NCBI GenBank assembly: GCA_014190675.1
Contig: BJGT01000013.1
Coordinates: 1-43,271, forward strand
Source: Comamonadaceae bacterium
GTDB taxonomy: Bacteria; Pseudomonadota; Gammaproteobacteria; Burkholderiales; Burkholderiaceae_C
Length of the DNA stretch: 43,271 bases
Reading direction: 5' to 3'
The stretch's first letter is position 1. The number at the start of each line of letters is the position of its first letter. The position numbers and the translations under genes are program-made. The notes under the pieces were generated by a model that saw only the letters and a list, made by a program, of their open reading frames with translations, did not search any database and had not been told where the DNA came from. Below, in pieces: positions 25,838 through 35,494 of the stretch.

Positions 25838-26974
25838 ATGCCCCGCCCCATTACTGCCACCGTTCACACCGATGCACTGCGCGCCAATATGGCACGCCTG
25901 CGCGCCGCTGCGCCAGATGCCAGGGTCTGGGCGGTGGTCAAGGCCAATGCCTACGGACACGGTATCGAGCGGGTTTTTGATGGTCTGCGCGGGGCCGATG
26001 GCTTTGCCTTGCTCGACCTCGAGGAGGCACAGCGGGTACGAGCCCTGGGTTGGCGCGGGCCCGTCTTGCTGCTCGAGGGCGTGTTCGAACAGCGCGACCT
26101 CGAGCTTTGTTCGCGCCTGGACCTGTGGCATGTGGTGCACTGTGACGAGCAGATCGACATGCTGGCGGCCCACAAAACCAAACTGGCGCACCGGGTTTTT
26201 TTGAAGATGAACTCGGGCATGAACCGGCTGGGCTTCCAGCCCGAGCGCTACCGTGCCGCATGGGCCCGCCTGAACGCGCTGCCCCAGGTCGACGAGATAT
26301 CCCTGATGACCCATTACAGCGATGCCGACGGACCGCTTGGCATTGCTGCGCAAATGGCGGTCTTTGCCGCTGCGACCCGCGACCTGCCGGGCGAGCGCAG
26401 CCTGAGCAACAGCGCGGCGAGTCTGCGCCATCCGACCAGCGCCGTGGCAGAGCGGCGCCAAGCCGAGTTGCAAAGCGCATCAGACTGGATACGCCCCGGC
26501 GTGGCGCTGTATGGCAGTGCGCCCGACTTCCCCCAGGCCAGCGCCAGCCACTGGGGCTTGGCGCCGGCCATGACGCTGGCCTCGAAAATCATCGCCACAC
26601 AGGATCTGCTGGCCGGGCAAAGCGTGGGCTATGGCTCTGCTTTCACGGCAACAGCGCCCATGCGCATCGGCATCGTGGCCTGCGGCTATGCCGACGGCTA
26701 TCCGCGCCTGTGCCCCACCGGTACGCCCGTGCTGGTGCAGGGCCTGCGCACCCGCACACTCGGCCGGGTCAGCATGGACATGCTCAGTGTCGATCTTGAG
26801 CCCCTGCTGCAGGCTGGCCAGCAAATTGCCTTGGGCAGCGAAGTGACGCTGTGGGGGCGCGCCAGCGAGGGTGCTCTGCTCGACATTGACGAGGTCGCCA
26901 GTGCTGCTGGCACACTGGGCTATGAGCTGATGTGCGCACTGGCCCAGCGGGTGCCGGTACTGGTGGCCGATTGA
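25838..26974 (+). CDS. alr: Alanine racemase
   Basis: A 378-residue PLP enzyme, complete for the family. The PLP lysine is Lys35 in [13 protein letters not shown]; the second catalytic base is the Tyr in [12 protein letters not shown]. Other family segments are [42 protein letters not shown] and CGYADGYPR...[12 protein letters not shown]. It makes D-alanine for peptidoglycan. The start at 25838 begins [22 protein letters not shown], aligned with the usual N-terminus. It is divergent from lplT; rubredoxin follows 40 bases after its stop, where some relatives have radA. Confidence 0.96.
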   Translation: MPRPITATVHTDALRANMARLRAAAPDARVWAVVKANAYGHGIERVFDGLRGADGFALLDLEEAQRVRALGWRGPVLLLEGVFEQRDLELCSRLDLWHVVHCDEQIDMLAAHKTKLAHRVFLKMNSGMNRLGFQPERYRAAWARLNALPQVDEISLMTHYSDADGPLGIAAQMAVFAAATRDLPGERSLSNSAASLRHPTSAVAERRQAELQSASDWIRPGVALYGSAPDFPQASASHWGLAPAMTLASKIIATQDLLAGQSVGYGSAFTATAPMRIGIVACGYADGYPRLCPTGTPVLVQGLRTRTLGRVSMDMLSVDLEPLLQAGQQIALGSEVTLWGRASEGALLDIDEVASAAGTLGYELMCALAQRVPVLVAD

Positions 26975-27014
26975 CAGCGGCAATTGGCCAGACATTTTGT
27001 TTTTGGAGTTGATC

Positions 27015-27179
27015 ATGAAGACTTGGATTTGCATTGTTTGCGGCTTTGTTTATGACGAGGCTGCCGGCCTGCCAGAAGAAGGCATTGCCCCGGGCACTGT
27101 TTGGGCCGATGTTCCGGCCAACTGGACCTGCCCGGACTGTGGTGTGGCCAAGGCAGACTTCGAGGCCGTCGACATCTAA
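27015..27179 (+). CDS. Rubredoxin
   Basis: A 54-residue iron protein with the two cysteine knuckles that bind one Fe: CIVCGFVYDEA at the N-terminus and WTCPDCGVAKADF near the C-terminus, plus GIAPGTVWADVPANW between them. It is an electron carrier, in aerobes often serving alkane hydroxylases or oxidative-stress reductases; no such partner is adjacent. ATG at 27015 has a clear GGAG six bases upstream; an in-frame ATG at 26997 is too early and places the ribosome site inside the coding region. It could be cotranscribed with alr or have its own start. Confidence 0.95.
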   Translation: MKTWICIVCGFVYDEAAGLPEEGIAPGTVWADVPANWTCPDCGVAKADFEAVDI

Positions 27180-27229
27180 AGTACACCCCGCTGCTGGTGC
27201 AGCAAGGCAGATCAAGGCTTAGGCCAACT

Positions 27230-27235
27230 TACAAT
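27230..27235 (+). promoter_or_regulatory. Candidate -10 box (TACAAT) for maeB
   Basis: TACAAT lies 60 bases before the maeB ATG, without a recognisable -35. It is the best promoter-like word between rubredoxin and maeB. Confidence 0.3.
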
Positions 27236-27295
27236 GACCTGCGTACCGGCGACCCATCGGCTTTGGCTTGATACTGAACGCCACCGGAGAAAAAC

Positions 27296-29605
27296 ATGCC
27301 AGACAACAAGCCCAACGCCGATGACAAACACGCTCAATTGCGGCGTGCCGCGCTGGAGTACCACGAATTCCCCACACCGGGCAAGATTGCCATTGCCGCG
27401 ACCAAGCAGTTGGTCAATCAGCATGACCTGGCCTTGGCTTATTCGCCCGGGGTTGCAGCGCCTTGCGAGGAAATCGTCAAGGACCCGAACAAGGCCTTTC
27501 AGTACACCAGCCGCGGCAATTTGGTGGCGGTGATCACCAATGGCACCGCCGTCCTCGGGCTCGGCGACATTGGGCCCCTGGCCGCCAAGCCGGTGATGGA
27601 GGGCAAGGCGGTGCTGTTCAAAAAGTTTGCCGGCATCGATGTCTTTGACATCGAGATCAACGAAAAACATGACCTCGACAAACTGGTGGACATCATCGCC
27701 TCGCTCGAGCCCACTTTTGGTGGGATCAACCTGGAAGACATCAAGGCGCCAGACTGTTTTTATGTCGAACGGCGCTTGCGCGAGCGCATGAAAATACCGG
27801 TTTTCCACGACGACCAGCACGGCACCGCCATCGTCGTGGGCGCGGCCCTGCTCAATGCGATCAAGGTGGTTGGCAAAGATCTGCAGCAAATTAAGCTGGT
27901 GACCTCTGGCGCCGGTGCAGCGGCCCTGGCTTGCCTGAAGCTGCTGGTCAAACTGGGCCTTCCGCGCCAGCATATTTTTGTCACTGATCTGGCCGGTGTG
28001 GTGTACACCGGGCGCACCGAGTTGATGGACCAAGACAAGGTGGAGTTCGCCCAAATAACCGACGCCCGGACTCTGGGCGAGGTCATTGCCGGGGCCGATG
28101 TTTTTCTCGGTCTCTCAGCGGCCGGTGTGCTCAAGCCCGGCATGGTCGCCAGCATGGCGGCACGCCCGATTATTTTTGCCCTGGCCAACCCGACACCCGA
28201 GATCACGCCCGAAGAAGTCAAAGCCGTGCGCAACGACGCGGTGATGGCCACCGGTCGCACCGATTACCCCAACCAGGTCAATAATGTTCTTTGTTTTCCC
28301 TATATTTTTCGCGGCGCGCTGGATGCCGGCGCCTCAACCATCAGCGCCGAAATGGAAATCGCTGCTGTTCGCGCCATTGCCGAACTCGCGCAGGCCGAGC
28401 AAAACGAGGTGGTGGCCGCAGCCTATGCCGGCGAAGACCTGACTTTTGGCCCCGAGTACCTGATTCCCAAGCCATTCGATCCGCGCCTGATGATGAAAAT
28501 CGCGCCAGCGGTGGCCAAAGCCGCAGCCGACAGCGGTGTGGCGCTGCGCCCGATTGCCGACATGGACGCCTACCGAGAGCGCTTGCAAAGCTTTGTCTAT
28601 GCCTCTGGCACCGTGATGAAGCCGATTTATGCGGCCGCCAAAAAAGGCCTTAAAAACCGAATCGCCTATGCCGAGGGTGAGGAGGAGCGGGTGCTGCGTG
28701 CTGCGCAAATCGTAGTCGACGAGGGGCTGGCCCGCCCCACCCTGATTGGCCGCCCGGCGGTGATTGCCGTTCGGATAGAGAAGTTTGGCCTGCGCCTGCG
28801 CCCAGGGCACGACTACGATGTCGTGAACATTGAAGACGATCACCGTTACCGCGATTTTTGGCAAAATTATCATGCCATGACAGAGCGCCGGGGCGTCACC
28901 GTGCAGGTCGCAAAAATTGAAATGCGCCGGCGTCTCACCCTGATCGCCGCCATGCTGGTGCACAAAGGCTACGCAGACGGCCTGATTTGCGGCACCTGGG
29001 GCACCACCGGCCTGCACCTGCAGTACATCGACCAGGTCATCGGTTTGCGCCCGGGGGTTAAAACCTATGCCTGCATGAACGGCTTGCTGTTGCCCGAGCG
29101 GCAGGTGTTCCTGGTCGACACCCATGTCAACTACGACCCAAGCGCCGAACAACTCGCCGAAATCACCACCATGGCGGCAGAAGAAATGATGCGCTTTGGC
29201 ATACGCCCTAAAGCAGCGCTGCTGTCGCATTCCAACTTTGGCAGCAGCAACCAGCCCAGCGCCGTCAAAATGCGCCAGGCGCTTGAGCTGCTGCGCTCGA
29301 GCACGCCATGGCTGGAGGTGGATGGAGAAATGCACGGCGATATGGCGCTAGACGGGCAGGGGCGCACCAAACTGATGCCCAACAGCACGCTGGCAGGCGA
29401 TGCGAATTTGCTGGTTTTGCCCAACATCGATGCGGCCAATATTTCCTATAACCTGCTCAAAACTGCAGCCGGCGGCAATATCGCGATTGGTCCGGTTCTG
29501 CTGGGCGCAGCTCAGCCGGTGCATATTCTGACCCCGAGCGCCACAGTGCGGCGGATAGTCAATATGACCGCCCTCACTGTGGCCGACGCTAACGCAACAC
29601 GCTGA
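27296..29605 (+). CDS. maeB: NADP-dependent malic enzyme with phosphotransacetylase-like domain (MaeB)
   Basis: A 769-residue two-domain malic enzyme. The N-terminal part (1-~430) decarboxylates malate to pyruvate: [50 protein letters not shown], the metal region [20 protein letters not shown], and the dinucleotide fold [21 protein letters not shown]. The C-terminal part (~440-769) is phosphotransacetylase-like ([47 protein letters not shown]), a domain that in the E. coli enzyme regulates activity (acetyl-CoA inhibition) rather than acting as a transferase. It supplies NADPH and pyruvate. A GGAGAA site precedes the ATG; a strong terminator follows the stop by 26 bases, so it ends a transcript. 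Confidence 0.96.
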   Translation: MPDNKPNADDKHAQLRRAALEYHEFPTPGKIAIAATKQLVNQHDLALAYSPGVAAPCEEIVKDPNKAFQYTSRGNLVAVITNGTAVLGLGDIGPLAAKPVMEGKAVLFKKFAGIDVFDIEINEKHDLDKLVDIIASLEPTFGGINLEDIKAPDCFYVERRLRERMKIPVFHDDQHGTAIVVGAALLNAIKVVGKDLQQIKLVTSGAGAAALACLKLLVKLGLPRQHIFVTDLAGVVYTGRTELMDQDKVEFAQITDARTLGEVIAGADVFLGLSAAGVLKPGMVASMAARPIIFALANPTPEITPEEVKAVRNDAVMATGRTDYPNQVNNVLCFPYIFRGALDAGASTISAEMEIAAVRAIAELAQAEQNEVVAAAYAGEDLTFGPEYLIPKPFDPRLMMKIAPAVAKAAADSGVALRPIADMDAYRERLQSFVYASGTVMKPIYAAAKKGLKNRIAYAEGEEERVLRAAQIVVDEGLARPTLIGRPAVIAVRIEKFGLRLRPGHDYDVVNIEDDHRYRDFWQNYHAMTERRGVTVQVAKIEMRRRLTLIAAMLVHKGYADGLICGTWGTTGLHLQYIDQVIGLRPGVKTYACMNGLLLPERQVFLVDTHVNYDPSAEQLAEITTMAAEEMMRFGIRPKAALLSHSNFGSSNQPSAVKMRQALELLRSSTPWLEVDGEMHGDMALDGQGRTKLMPNSTLAGDANLLVLPNIDAANISYNLLKTAAGGNIAIGPVLLGAAQPVHILTPSATVRRIVNMTALTVADANATR

Positions 29606-29631
29606 TATTGCCTGTGAAAATTAAAAGTGTG

Positions 29632-29665
29632 CGCCTGCAAACATAAAGTTTCAGGCGACTTTTTT
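29632..29665 (+). terminator. Rho-independent terminator after maeB
   Basis: CGCCTG (29632-29637) plus AAAC pairs with GTTT plus CAGGCG (29652-29657), a 10-bp stem with one bulged C and an ATAAA loop, followed by ACTTTTTT ending at 29665. Confidence 0.85.
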
Positions 29666-29707
29666 GCTTAAATTTTCAGCAAACCCTTGCTTTTTTACGA
29701 CAAACAG

Positions 29708-29753
29708 ACGACACTTCCCACCAGGAAATTTCCGGGTTAACCCGGGGTGTCGT
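29708..29753. repeat. Nested inverted repeat upstream of the ribonuclease gene
   Basis: A perfect 14-bp palindrome CCGGGTTAACCCGG (29732-29745) sits inside outer arms ACGACAC (29708-29714) and GTGTCGT (29747-29753). It ends 13 bases before the ribonuclease ATG. It could be an operator, or a leader hairpin limiting translation of the toxic enzyme. Confidence 0.7.
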
Positions 29754-29766
29754 TAAAAGTTGTTTG

Positions 29767-30153
29767 ATGTTGCGTTTTGCTGGCAAAAAGTGGGTGATAA
29801 CCGGCGCATTGCTGGGTCTCCTGATCTTGGGGGTGCAGGCCAAGGGGCCTGCGGCTGCAGATCCCGCTGCACCCATCGCATTGGCCGATTTGCCTGTGCA
29901 AGGGGCTCAGGTGCATGCGCTTGTGATGCAAGGCGGTCCGTTTGCTCACGACAAGGATGGCAGCGTGTTTGGTAATCGGGAGCGCCTGCTGCCAAACCAA
30001 AAGCGCGGTTATTACCGGGAATACACGGTGCCCACGCCGGGCGCGAGCAACCGCGGCGCCAGGCGCATTGTGTGCGGAGGGCCGCCCAAGACGCCGGACG
30101 CCTGCTTTTATACCGCCGATCACTATGCGAGCTTTCGCAGGATCGCGCCCTAG
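29767..30153 (+). CDS. Secreted barnase-type (N1/T1) guanyl-preferring ribonuclease
   Basis: A 128-residue exported ribonuclease. The N-terminal basic-hydrophobic segment (MLRFAGKKWVITGALLGLLI, cleavage near VQA-KG) is a signal peptide. The microbial ribonuclease domain shows GPFAHDKDGSVFGNRERLLP, then YYREYTVPTPG (catalytic Glu), NRGARRIVCGG (catalytic Arg pair) and YTADHYASFRRI (catalytic His), in barnase order. Such enzymes cleave single-stranded RNA after guanine. ATG at 29767 is taken; a TTG precedes it by one codon. The barstar-like gene follows in the same direction, as expected for an enzyme whose precursor would be lethal in the cytoplasm. Two Cys (about residues 98 and 108) could form a disulfide absent from classical barnase. 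Confidence 0.9.
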   Translation: MLRFAGKKWVITGALLGLLILGVQAKGPAAADPAAPIALADLPVQGAQVHALVMQGGPFAHDKDGSVFGNRERLLPNQKRGYYREYTVPTPGASNRGARRIVCGGPPKTPDACFYTADHYASFRRIAP

Positions 30154-30200
30154 GTCGAATGTTTATGTTAGTTGTTCAAGAAAGTGAAGGTGGAATGGCT

Positions 30201-30644
30201 ATGCCACTTCGTCAAGACAAGGGGGCGCCAACCAGCCCCGCAGTAGAAACGCCATTGCGGGGGGTGCGCAGCAATATAGTGCAGTCGATTCGCGCCTTTA
30301 GGGTGCCGGAACTGCAAGACGCGGCTCAAACCCTGGGCCAGCATTTTCTCTACGCCAACCTGGCTAATGCCCAGACCAAACAGGAAGTGCTCGACCTGAT
30401 TGGGCAGCAGTTCATGCTGTCGGCGCATGTGGGCAAGAATTTTGATGCCCTCTACGACGGCATCACCGATCCGCTGCATAAGTCTGGGCTGCAGCCCGGC
30501 TTTATTGTGGTGCTTGAACATATTCCGGCCCACGCCCGCTTTGACAAAGAAGCACGGGAGCAACTGCTCGATATCTTCAGAGACGCGTCGGATTTTTGGG
30601 GGGACCGAAAGATACCGTTCCGATGTTTCTATTCTTTTCTGTAG
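30201..30644 (+). CDS. Barstar-family ribonuclease inhibitor
   Basis: A 147-residue cytoplasmic protein ending in a barstar domain: IRAFRVPELQDAAQTLGQHFLYANLANAQTKQEVLDLIGQQF, with NFDALYDGITDPL and the acidic C-terminal helix, then FRCFYSF. Barstar blocks barnase by inserting an acidic helix in the active site. The domain begins only about 30 residues in; the leading part (MPLRQDKGAPTSPAVETPLR) is a polar extension compared with the ~90-residue Bacillus protein. Starts at 30159, 30195 and 30201 are possible; 30201 has GAAGGTGG at 7-base spacing and is preferred. It follows the ribonuclease gene by 5 to 47 bases depending on the start and should be cotranscribed. Confidence 0.88.
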   Translation: MPLRQDKGAPTSPAVETPLRGVRSNIVQSIRAFRVPELQDAAQTLGQHFLYANLANAQTKQEVLDLIGQQFMLSAHVGKNFDALYDGITDPLHKSGLQPGFIVVLEHIPAHARFDKEAREQLLDIFRDASDFWGDRKIPFRCFYSFL

Positions 30645-30754
30645 CCCGTTCTGCACAAACCAGCCAAGCAGAACGGGCGAACCAGGCAAAAGGTGATCTG
30701 ACCAACACGTCCAGCGTCACGGGAATTGAGCTCAGTACCGAAACCGGGGAAAAA

Positions 30755-30844
30755 ATGCCAACCGACAAGTTGTTGGATGTCTCGGCTCAGGCGCTGCGCA
30801 TGAGCAGCCCCTTCAACTCAGCTTACTGGCTGACCGCAGCCTGA
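30755..30844 (+). CDS. Possible 29-residue ORF downstream of barstar
   Basis: The frame reads MPTDKLLDVSAQALRMSSPF and ends NSAYWLTAA. GGGGA stands 5 bases before the ATG, and a strong terminator begins 28 bases after the stop, so this stretch belongs to the ribonuclease-barstar transcript. The frame stays open upstream to 30596 and could start at 30624 inside the barstar gene. No family is recognised. The codons look ordinary for the genome. It may be a real small protein, a decayed gene end, or chance. Confidence 0.35.
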   Translation: MPTDKLLDVSAQALRMSSPFNSAYWLTAA

Positions 30845-30871
30845 GTTCGGCTGCCCGGCGCTCAACCCAGC

Positions 30872-30897
30872 AGGCCCACCTCGGTGGGCCTTTTTTT
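30872..30897 (+). terminator. Rho-independent terminator after the ribonuclease-barstar unit
   Basis: GGCCCACC (30873-30880) and GGTGGGCC (30883-30890) form a perfect stem followed by seven T. It faces rightward; on the reverse strand it has no T run and would not end rsmA transcripts. Confidence 0.92.
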
Positions 30898-30913
30898 CGG
30901 GCCATCGGCGCGG

Positions 30914-31693
30914 CTATGTTGGCTCGGTTTGGTCCTGAATCTGCCTGGCCAAGGCCAGGTAAGCCGGTACCGACACCTCTTCGGCGCGGCGCTGCAGGTC
31001 AAATTCACCGCCGAAGGCCCGGGCCTCCAGCCATCGGCCCAGGGTGTGGCGCAACAGTTTGCGGCGCTGACTGAATGCCACCTGAACCAGTTCGCTCAAC
31101 ACAGTGACCTGCAGGTGCAGGGGTGCGCTGAGGGGCACCATGCGCACAAAGGCGCTGTCGACTCGGGGCGGCGGTGCAAAAGACTGCGGTGGCACCATCA
31201 GGACATTCTCCATGGCATAGCGCCATTGCAACATCACGCTCAGACGCCCATAGGCTGCACTAGACGGTCGCGCCACCATGCGCTCGACCACCTCTTTTTG
31301 CAACATGAAGTGCTGGTCTTCGATGTGCGGGGCATGGTCCAGCAAATGGAACAAAATAGGTGTTGAGATGTTGTAAGGCAGGTTGCCAACCACCCTGAGC
31401 TTGCCCGCTGGCTGACCCGTGGCGAGGCTGGAAAAATCAACCTTGAGCACGTCTGACTCGATCACGGTGAGTTGCGGGCGCAGCCGCAGACGAGCAGCCA
31501 GGTCGCGGTCGAGTTCGATCACGCTGAGATGGCCCAGACGCTCCACCAGTGGCTGTGTCAGGGCGCCCAGACCGGGGCCTATTTCAACCATGGGTTGTCC
31601 GGACCGAGGAGCAATCGCAGCAAGAATGGCATCGATGATGCTCACATCGGTCAGGAAATGCTGGCCAAAACGCTTTCGCGCAATATGTTTCAT
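30914..31693 (-). CDS. rsmA: 16S rRNA dimethyladenosine transferase RsmA (KsgA)
   Basis: A 259-residue SAM-dependent methyltransferase that dimethylates the two adjacent adenines (A1518, A1519 in E. coli numbering) near the 3' end of 16S rRNA. Motifs in order are [33 protein letters not shown] (SAM motif I), [12 protein letters not shown] (acidic ribose-binding residue) and the catalytic [18 protein letters not shown] at 31693 starts [11 protein letters not shown], aligned with the family; an 17-residue upstream extension is unconserved. It lies 56 bases after surA in the lptD-surA-rsmA operon. Confidence 0.96.
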   Translation of the reverse strand: MKHIARKRFGQHFLTDVSIIDAILAAIAPRSGQPMVEIGPGLGALTQPLVERLGHLSVIELDRDLAARLRLRPQLTVIESDVLKVDFSSLATGQPAGKLRVVGNLPYNISTPILFHLLDHAPHIEDQHFMLQKEVVERMVARPSSAAYGRLSVMLQWRYAMENVLMVPPQSFAPPPRVDSAFVRMVPLSAPLHLQVTVLSELVQVAFSQRRKLLRHTLGRWLEARAFGGEFDLQRRAEEVSVPAYLALARQIQDQTEPT

Positions 31694-31749
31694 GGGCTCA
31701 GCCGGCCTGGCGCGGCACAGGCGCTGTGGCCGGCCGAGGCGCACGCGCT

Positions 31750-33054
31750 CTACTGCGGCAATTCACGCAGTTCCACGTAGGCGCGGGCCCGCAAATCCTG
31801 GGCCCACAGCGGGAAGGATTCTTCGAGTTTTTTCTCCCGCAAAATAGCGCGCACCGCATCGCGCTGCTCGCGCAGGCTGGTCTCGACACGGCGCCGCTCC
31901 AGCACCTCGATCAGGTGGACCCCAAACCTTGACACCAAAGGCTCGCTGATCTGGCCTGGCGCCAGTTGGTTCATCACCTGCTCAAACTCGGGCACAAACA
32001 TGCCCGGGCTGGCCCAGCCCAGGTCTCCGCCCTGGGCTGCGCTGCTGTCTTGCGAGTACTCCCGCGCCAACACCGCAAAAAAAGCCTGCCCGCCCAGCAA
32101 GCGCTGCCGCAAACCGGTCAGCTGCTCGCGCGCCTGCGCCTCGCTAAGCTGCGGGCCCGGGCGCAGCAGAATATGGCGGGCCCGGCTTTGGGTGACGGCC
32201 GCAGGCGGCATGCCAGGCAGTTGCAGCTCGATCAACTTAAGTATGTGAAAACCTGCCCCGGAACGCAGCAGTGCGCTGATCCCGCCCACAGCCAGTCCCG
32301 CACTTGCCTCGACAAACAGCGTGGGGTAGCGGGCTGCGGCACGCAAACCCATTTGTCCGCCATTACTGCGGTCTGCGGCATCCGAGCGTTCACGGGCCAG
32401 TGCGGCAAAGTCCTCGCCGGCCCGAGCGCGCCGCAAAGTCTCCTGCGCCCGGGCTTGCAAGCTATCGATCTGCTCGGGACTCGCATCATCGGGCACAGCC
32501 ACCAGGATTTGCGCCAGGTTGATCTGCCGGCTTTGCGGGTCCTGGTTCGCCTGCGCCTCGCGCAGGTATTGGTCTATGTCGAGCTCTGAGACCCTGGCGC
32601 GTGGCTCCAGATCGCGCTCGCGCAAGCGGGTGAGGGTGATCTGGTCGCGCAAATTAGCCCTGAACTGCGCAAGCGGCATGCCTTCGGCTTTAAGTCGGCT
32701 GCGCAGCTCGGCCAAGTCGAGCTGGTTCTGGCGGGCAATGTTCTGTTCGGCCAGGTCTACCGCAGCATCATCCACCCGAATACCGGTCTCACGCGCCACC
32801 TGCAACTGCAGACGGTCGCTGATCAGACCGTCGAGCACCTCACGGGTGAGTGCGGCCCGCTCCGGCTGGGGGCGGCGCTGCTGCGCAATTTGCTGCTGCG
32901 CACGCTGCAACTCCAAGCGCAATTCATTGAAAGTAATGGGCTCGGTGTTGACAATCGCCACAATGAAATCAGCCTGTTGCTGTTGGCTATGCGCCGGCTG
33001 GCACAGGCTGATTGACAGCGCTAGGCTGATTGTTGTGAGGCGTAACATCTTCAT
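31750..33054 (-). CDS. surA: Periplasmic chaperone / peptidyl-prolyl isomerase SurA
   Basis: A 434-residue periplasmic chaperone for outer-membrane proteins. Signal peptide [20 protein letters not shown] (cleavage near AHS-QQQ), N-terminal chaperone domain ([20 protein letters not shown]... [20 protein letters not shown]), a first parvulin-like domain ([22 protein letters not shown]) and a second, better conserved one ([11 protein letters not shown]... [18 protein letters not shown]... [12 protein letters not shown]), then the C-terminal helix. ATG at 33054 is preferred to the ATG two codons later and to the long non-conserved extension from 33201 that overlaps lptD. It sits 37 bases after lptD, whose product depends on SurA for folding in E. 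coli. Confidence 0.95.
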   Translation of the reverse strand: MKMLRLTTISLALSISLCQPAHSQQQQADFIVAIVNTEPITFNELRLELQRAQQQIAQQRRPQPERAALTREVLDGLISDRLQLQVARETGIRVDDAAVDLAEQNIARQNQLDLAELRSRLKAEGMPLAQFRANLRDQITLTRLRERDLEPRARVSELDIDQYLREAQANQDPQSRQINLAQILVAVPDDASPEQIDSLQARAQETLRRARAGEDFAALARERSDAADRSNGGQMGLRAAARYPTLFVEASAGLAVGGISALLRSGAGFHILKLIELQLPGMPPAAVTQSRARHILLRPGPQLSEAQAREQLTGLRQRLLGGQAFFAVLAREYSQDSSAAQGGDLGWASPGMFVPEFEQVMNQLAPGQISEPLVSRFGVHLIEVLERRRVETSLREQRDAVRAILREKKLEESFPLWAQDLRARAYVELRELPQ

Positions 33055-33091
33055 GGCTGGATGATAGTTGTTGGAGCAGCGGGGTAGCAGG

Positions 33092-35494
33092 CTATTCCCG
33101 CAGCAATTGGTAGCCCGGAATATTGGTTTTGAGGACCTGAAGCGGGTTGGTCCCCAGCCGGGTGAACCCGACAAACTCGAGCTGGAACATGATGCGTTCA
33201 TTGGCCGAGGTGCTGCTGGTCTGGATCCGCTCCAGCGCCAGGCGTCCCAGCCAGCAGCAGGCGTCGTACTCCAGCCCGAGCACGGTTGTCACCAGGCGGT
33301 TTTCGTTCAGGCTGTAATTGAGCCTGCCCACGCTGTACCAGCGCCCACCGCCTTGGCCACGGCCGGGTCCGAGGTTTTCGCCAAGGTCGCCCCATAGGTC
33401 ATTGACCGGCCACTGCCAGCCCACATCAAATTGCTCGTTGATGTCGCGCTGGTAACGGTAGGCGGCGCTGATGACGCGGTACAGGCCGGGGTTGTAACGC
33501 ACGCCGGCCGTGCCCCGAACCGCCAGCTCGGTTTTTGCATTGAACTGAAGCGCAGTGTCAAAAGTCCAGCGCGGGTCCCAGGTGACGGTGGTACCCAGCA
33601 ACAAGTCGCTCAGCCGGTCCGACACCGCAGTACCACCGGGCAGAGTCACTTTTTGGTCCTCAAAGCGTTGCCGCTGGGCCAGGCCAAAGCGCATGAATTC
33701 TGCACCGCTGCTCGGATCAAGCAGGCGGCTCGTCACGCCCAGTGTGAGCAGATGGCTGTCGGAGATGCGGTCATTGCCGACGAAAGCATTTTCGGCAAAG
33801 ATGGTGGCAAAGCTGAAGTCGTTGGCGCCAGAGTCGTAGTTGGGCAATTGACTCTGGTCGCGGTAGGGCGTATTGACATAAAAAGCCCGCGGCTCCAGGG
33901 TTTGGCGCAGCCCGCGCCCCCACAGCTGGGTGTCCCGCTCAAACACCAGGCCACTGTCAATGCTCAGGGTTGGCACCAGGCGGCTGGCACTGGCAGCGCC
34001 GCCTGGCAACGCGGCATCGAACTGGTAGCCGGTGCCATGCAGCTGAAACTTAGGCGTCACAAAGCCACCCGGCAGCAGCCAGGGCCTTGACAGTTGCACA
34101 GCCGCAAAACCCCGGTGTGCATTGGGCTGGAGGGTGAGCCGCTGCTCGGCATCAAAGCGGGTGTAATCGGCCTCCAGCGACATATCGAAACCCCGCACAT
34201 CACCGAGCAGATAACGCGTGGCCAGTTGCGGCAGCCGGTTGTAAGGCGGGACGATGGGTGAGCTCACATCTTGCAGGGTCTGCCATTGCAGCGTGCGCAG
34301 GCTATTGGAGAAGCCGCTTTGCGACCAGCTCAGTGTGGCATCGTTGGCCAGCAGGCGCTGGGTCAAAGAGACATTGGAGCGCGTGAAGTCGCGCCAATAG
34401 TTGTCATCACTCACCCGGTTCACGCTCAGGTTCAGGGCCATGGCATCACCGCCCCAGGGGCGAGGCAAACTGCCCCGGTGGCTGCCCGTGAAGCCCCAGC
34501 GGGTCATGCTTCGCAGGGGGTCATCTGGCAACACCTCAAGCCGCAACTGGCCGGCGTAATCCTGTTCTAAATAACGAAACTCACTGCCAAGGTTGGCGCC
34601 GCGCTTGCTCATCAAGGTGGTGGTCAGGGTCGCGTCACGGTTGGGCGCGATGTTCCAGTAATAGGGCAGCATCAACTCGATGCCGTTGACATTGTCCAGG
34701 CCCGGGGTTGGCGGCAGGAGACCGGATTTTCGGCGCTCGGTCAGCGGAAAACTCAGGTAAGGAACCGGCAGCAAGGGCAGTTGCATGAAGCTCAGCACTG
34801 CGCCCTCAGCGGTGCCCGTCTCTTCCTCGTTGTCAATCCGGATGGTGGCCGCGCGCATGATCCAGTCGGGCAGCCAACCCGGGCCCGGTTGGCGCGCGCA
34901 GGTGGTCAGGCTGGCCTCGCGGATGACGGTTCGGTTCTCGCCCAAAAAGTCTATTCTTTGCGCCTCGCCGTGCGAATCGTTGACCGAGAAGGAATACCGG
35001 GGCTGGGTGAAAAAGCCCTCAAAGGATTCAAGCTTGAGTTCGAGTAAGGGCCCCTCGTACACATTACCGCCCCGGCTGATGTAAACATTTCCAATGGCCC
35101 TGGCCTGGTCGTCGGGCTGGTAATACTCCAGACGGTCGGCCCGAATCAGCGTGTCGCCACGGCTGAGTTGCGCGTCGCCCTCAATGACGGTGTCGAGATC
35201 GGGTCGCCCAGACAGGCGTTGACCGGTCACGATGACCGGCTGGGGACCCTTGGGCTTGACTGCCACCGCTCGCGCTGCGGCAAGGGGCGTGGCGGGCGGC
35301 TTGCTGGTTTGCGCATTGGCCTGCCCTGCTTGGTTGGCAAGCAGCAATACCAAGCAAGAGCACTGGCCCGTACGCCAGGCTTGGCGCGTGATTTCGTGCA
35401 GCAGGGCGGGCATCGGCAGCGTGGGGACAAATCGGGTGGTGGTGGGCCGCAGCGGCAGCGCTGAGCGACCGGGTTTGTAGAATGGATTATCCAT
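33092..35494 (-). CDS. lptD: LPS-assembly outer-membrane protein LptD
   Basis: An 800-residue beta-barrel that with LptE inserts lipopolysaccharide in the outer leaflet. An OstA/LptA-like periplasmic domain (VIEGDAQLSRGDTLIRADRLEYYQPDDQARAIGNVYI) is followed by the LptD barrel, with RRKSGLLPPTPG, YYWNIAPNRDATLTTTLMSKRGANLGSEFRYL and YDACCWLGRLALERI near the C-terminus. The conserved cysteine region after the N-domain (LTTCARQPGPGWLPDW) is kept. ATG at 35494 (MDNPFYKPGRSALPLRP) has GAGG close upstream; the signal-peptide-like stretch lies unusually late (about residues 45-60), so a start at the internal ATG near 35413 is possible. The start codon overlaps that of divergent amgK. Confidence 0.94.
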   Translation of the reverse strand: MDNPFYKPGRSALPLRPTTTRFVPTLPMPALLHEITRQAWRTGQCSCLVLLLANQAGQANAQTSKPPATPLAAARAVAVKPKGPQPVIVTGQRLSGRPDLDTVIEGDAQLSRGDTLIRADRLEYYQPDDQARAIGNVYISRGGNVYEGPLLELKLESFEGFFTQPRYSFSVNDSHGEAQRIDFLGENRTVIREASLTTCARQPGPGWLPDWIMRAATIRIDNEEETGTAEGAVLSFMQLPLLPVPYLSFPLTERRKSGLLPPTPGLDNVNGIELMLPYYWNIAPNRDATLTTTLMSKRGANLGSEFRYLEQDYAGQLRLEVLPDDPLRSMTRWGFTGSHRGSLPRPWGGDAMALNLSVNRVSDDNYWRDFTRSNVSLTQRLLANDATLSWSQSGFSNSLRTLQWQTLQDVSSPIVPPYNRLPQLATRYLLGDVRGFDMSLEADYTRFDAEQRLTLQPNAHRGFAAVQLSRPWLLPGGFVTPKFQLHGTGYQFDAALPGGAASASRLVPTLSIDSGLVFERDTQLWGRGLRQTLEPRAFYVNTPYRDQSQLPNYDSGANDFSFATIFAENAFVGNDRISDSHLLTLGVTSRLLDPSSGAEFMRFGLAQRQRFEDQKVTLPGGTAVSDRLSDLLLGTTVTWDPRWTFDTALQFNAKTELAVRGTAGVRYNPGLYRVISAAYRYQRDINEQFDVGWQWPVNDLWGDLGENLGPGRGQGGGRWYSVGRLNYSLNENRLVTTVLGLEYDACCWLGRLALERIQTSSTSANERIMFQLEFVGFTRLGTNPLQVLKTNIPGYQLLRE
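35478..35483 (+). promoter_or_regulatory. Candidate -10 box (TAGAAT) for amgK
   Basis: TAGAAT lies 9 bases before the amgK ATG, which would start transcription at about 35490 and leave a leader of only 2-3 bases. No clear -35 is seen. It also lies within the first codons of lptD on the other strand. Confidence 0.4.

Noticed and set aside
28334-29335. 333-codon reverse frame
   Set aside because: Antisense shadow of the phosphotransacetylase-like half of maeB.
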